This document shows, piece after piece, positions 63,968 through 64,000 of a stretch of 64,000 bases of DNA (the stretch's first letter is position 1; each line of letters opens with the position of its first letter). The position numbers were made by a program, and so were the translations under genes. Source of the stretch: Roseateles saccharophilus (GTDB lineage: Bacteria; Pseudomonadota; Gammaproteobacteria; Burkholderiales; Burkholderiaceae_C); NCBI RefSeq assembly GCF_004342485.1, contig NZ_SMBU01000016.1:36146-100145 (forward strand). Reading direction: 5' to 3'. The notes under the pieces were generated by a model. The model saw only the letters and a list, made by a program, of their open reading frames with translations. It had not been told where the DNA came from and searched no databases.

Positions 63968-64000
63968 GGCTGCTGTCTCGCGAAGAATTGGACGGGACTC

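Noticed and set aside
1..64000. CRISPR arrays, tRNA or rRNA genes
   Set aside because: No regularly spaced repeats, cloverleaf or conserved rRNA segments were seen on reading the window.

Overview
The window is high-GC, gene-dense DNA from a betaproteobacterium, most likely a member of the Burkholderiales. The evidence is the Burkholderiales-type porin, CadR/PbrR-like regulation, czc/pbr/cus/cop metal modules and strong third-position GC. It reads as a metal-resistance and stress-persistence island on a chromosome or large replicon. Several decayed mobile-element scars break it into blocks. No rRNA, tRNA or CRISPR array was seen.

Region 1 (1-10980) handles copper and silver. It holds the end of a CusB adaptor fused to a CusF domain, a complete CusA pump, a DUF305 protein, and a DUF4396-multicopper oxidase whose reading frame contains a TGA at an apparent cysteine codon. 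On the plus strand follow small His/Met/Cys-rich proteins, CopA and CopB.

Region 2 (11008-38193) continues mostly in the same direction. It contains a DegS/DegQ-like protease, a CopZ-like metallochaperone, a PPK2 polyphosphate kinase, a DUF3141 protein, a MerR regulator, small DUF2933-like membrane proteins and an ICMT-like methyltransferase. Next is a translationally coupled trio: a beta-CASP-type RNase, an archaeal-style AMP phosphorylase and an archaeal-style PRPP synthetase. Then come CFA synthase, oleate hydratase, a copper-type P-ATPase with a CPD metal site, an MFS pump, LemA/TPM proteins, a frameshifted cardiolipin synthase, a DUF4010 protein and a second PPK2. Three FNR/ANR-type TTGAT-N4-ATCAA boxes (one with a single mismatch) sit before the copper operon, before the gene at 15142 and before the second PPK2. 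This suggests low-oxygen control, and the gene content recalls (from memory) the low-oxygen-activated locus of Burkholderia cenocepacia.

Region 3 (38271-46579) holds a Csp-like copper-storage protein, a second DUF305 protein, a Fur-box-preceded TonB receptor with a PepSY partner, fragments of a transposase and of cusA, and the divergent cadR/pbrR - pbrT pair.

Region 4 (46661-57719) is a Pb/Cd/Zn block on the minus strand: LspA, a P1B-ATPase with four N-terminal HMA repeats, a CzcE-like protein, a PII-like protein and CzcCBA. The promoters of pbrT, the ATPase and czcC share a TTGAC(C/T)-N19-(-10) architecture typical of MerR-family activation, so one regulator probably controls all three.

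Region 5 (57799-64000) has an IS256-family element with an amber-interrupted transposase, a Sel1-like repeat protein, a porin, an orphan FlgB and a ZIP-type transporter that may run off the right edge.
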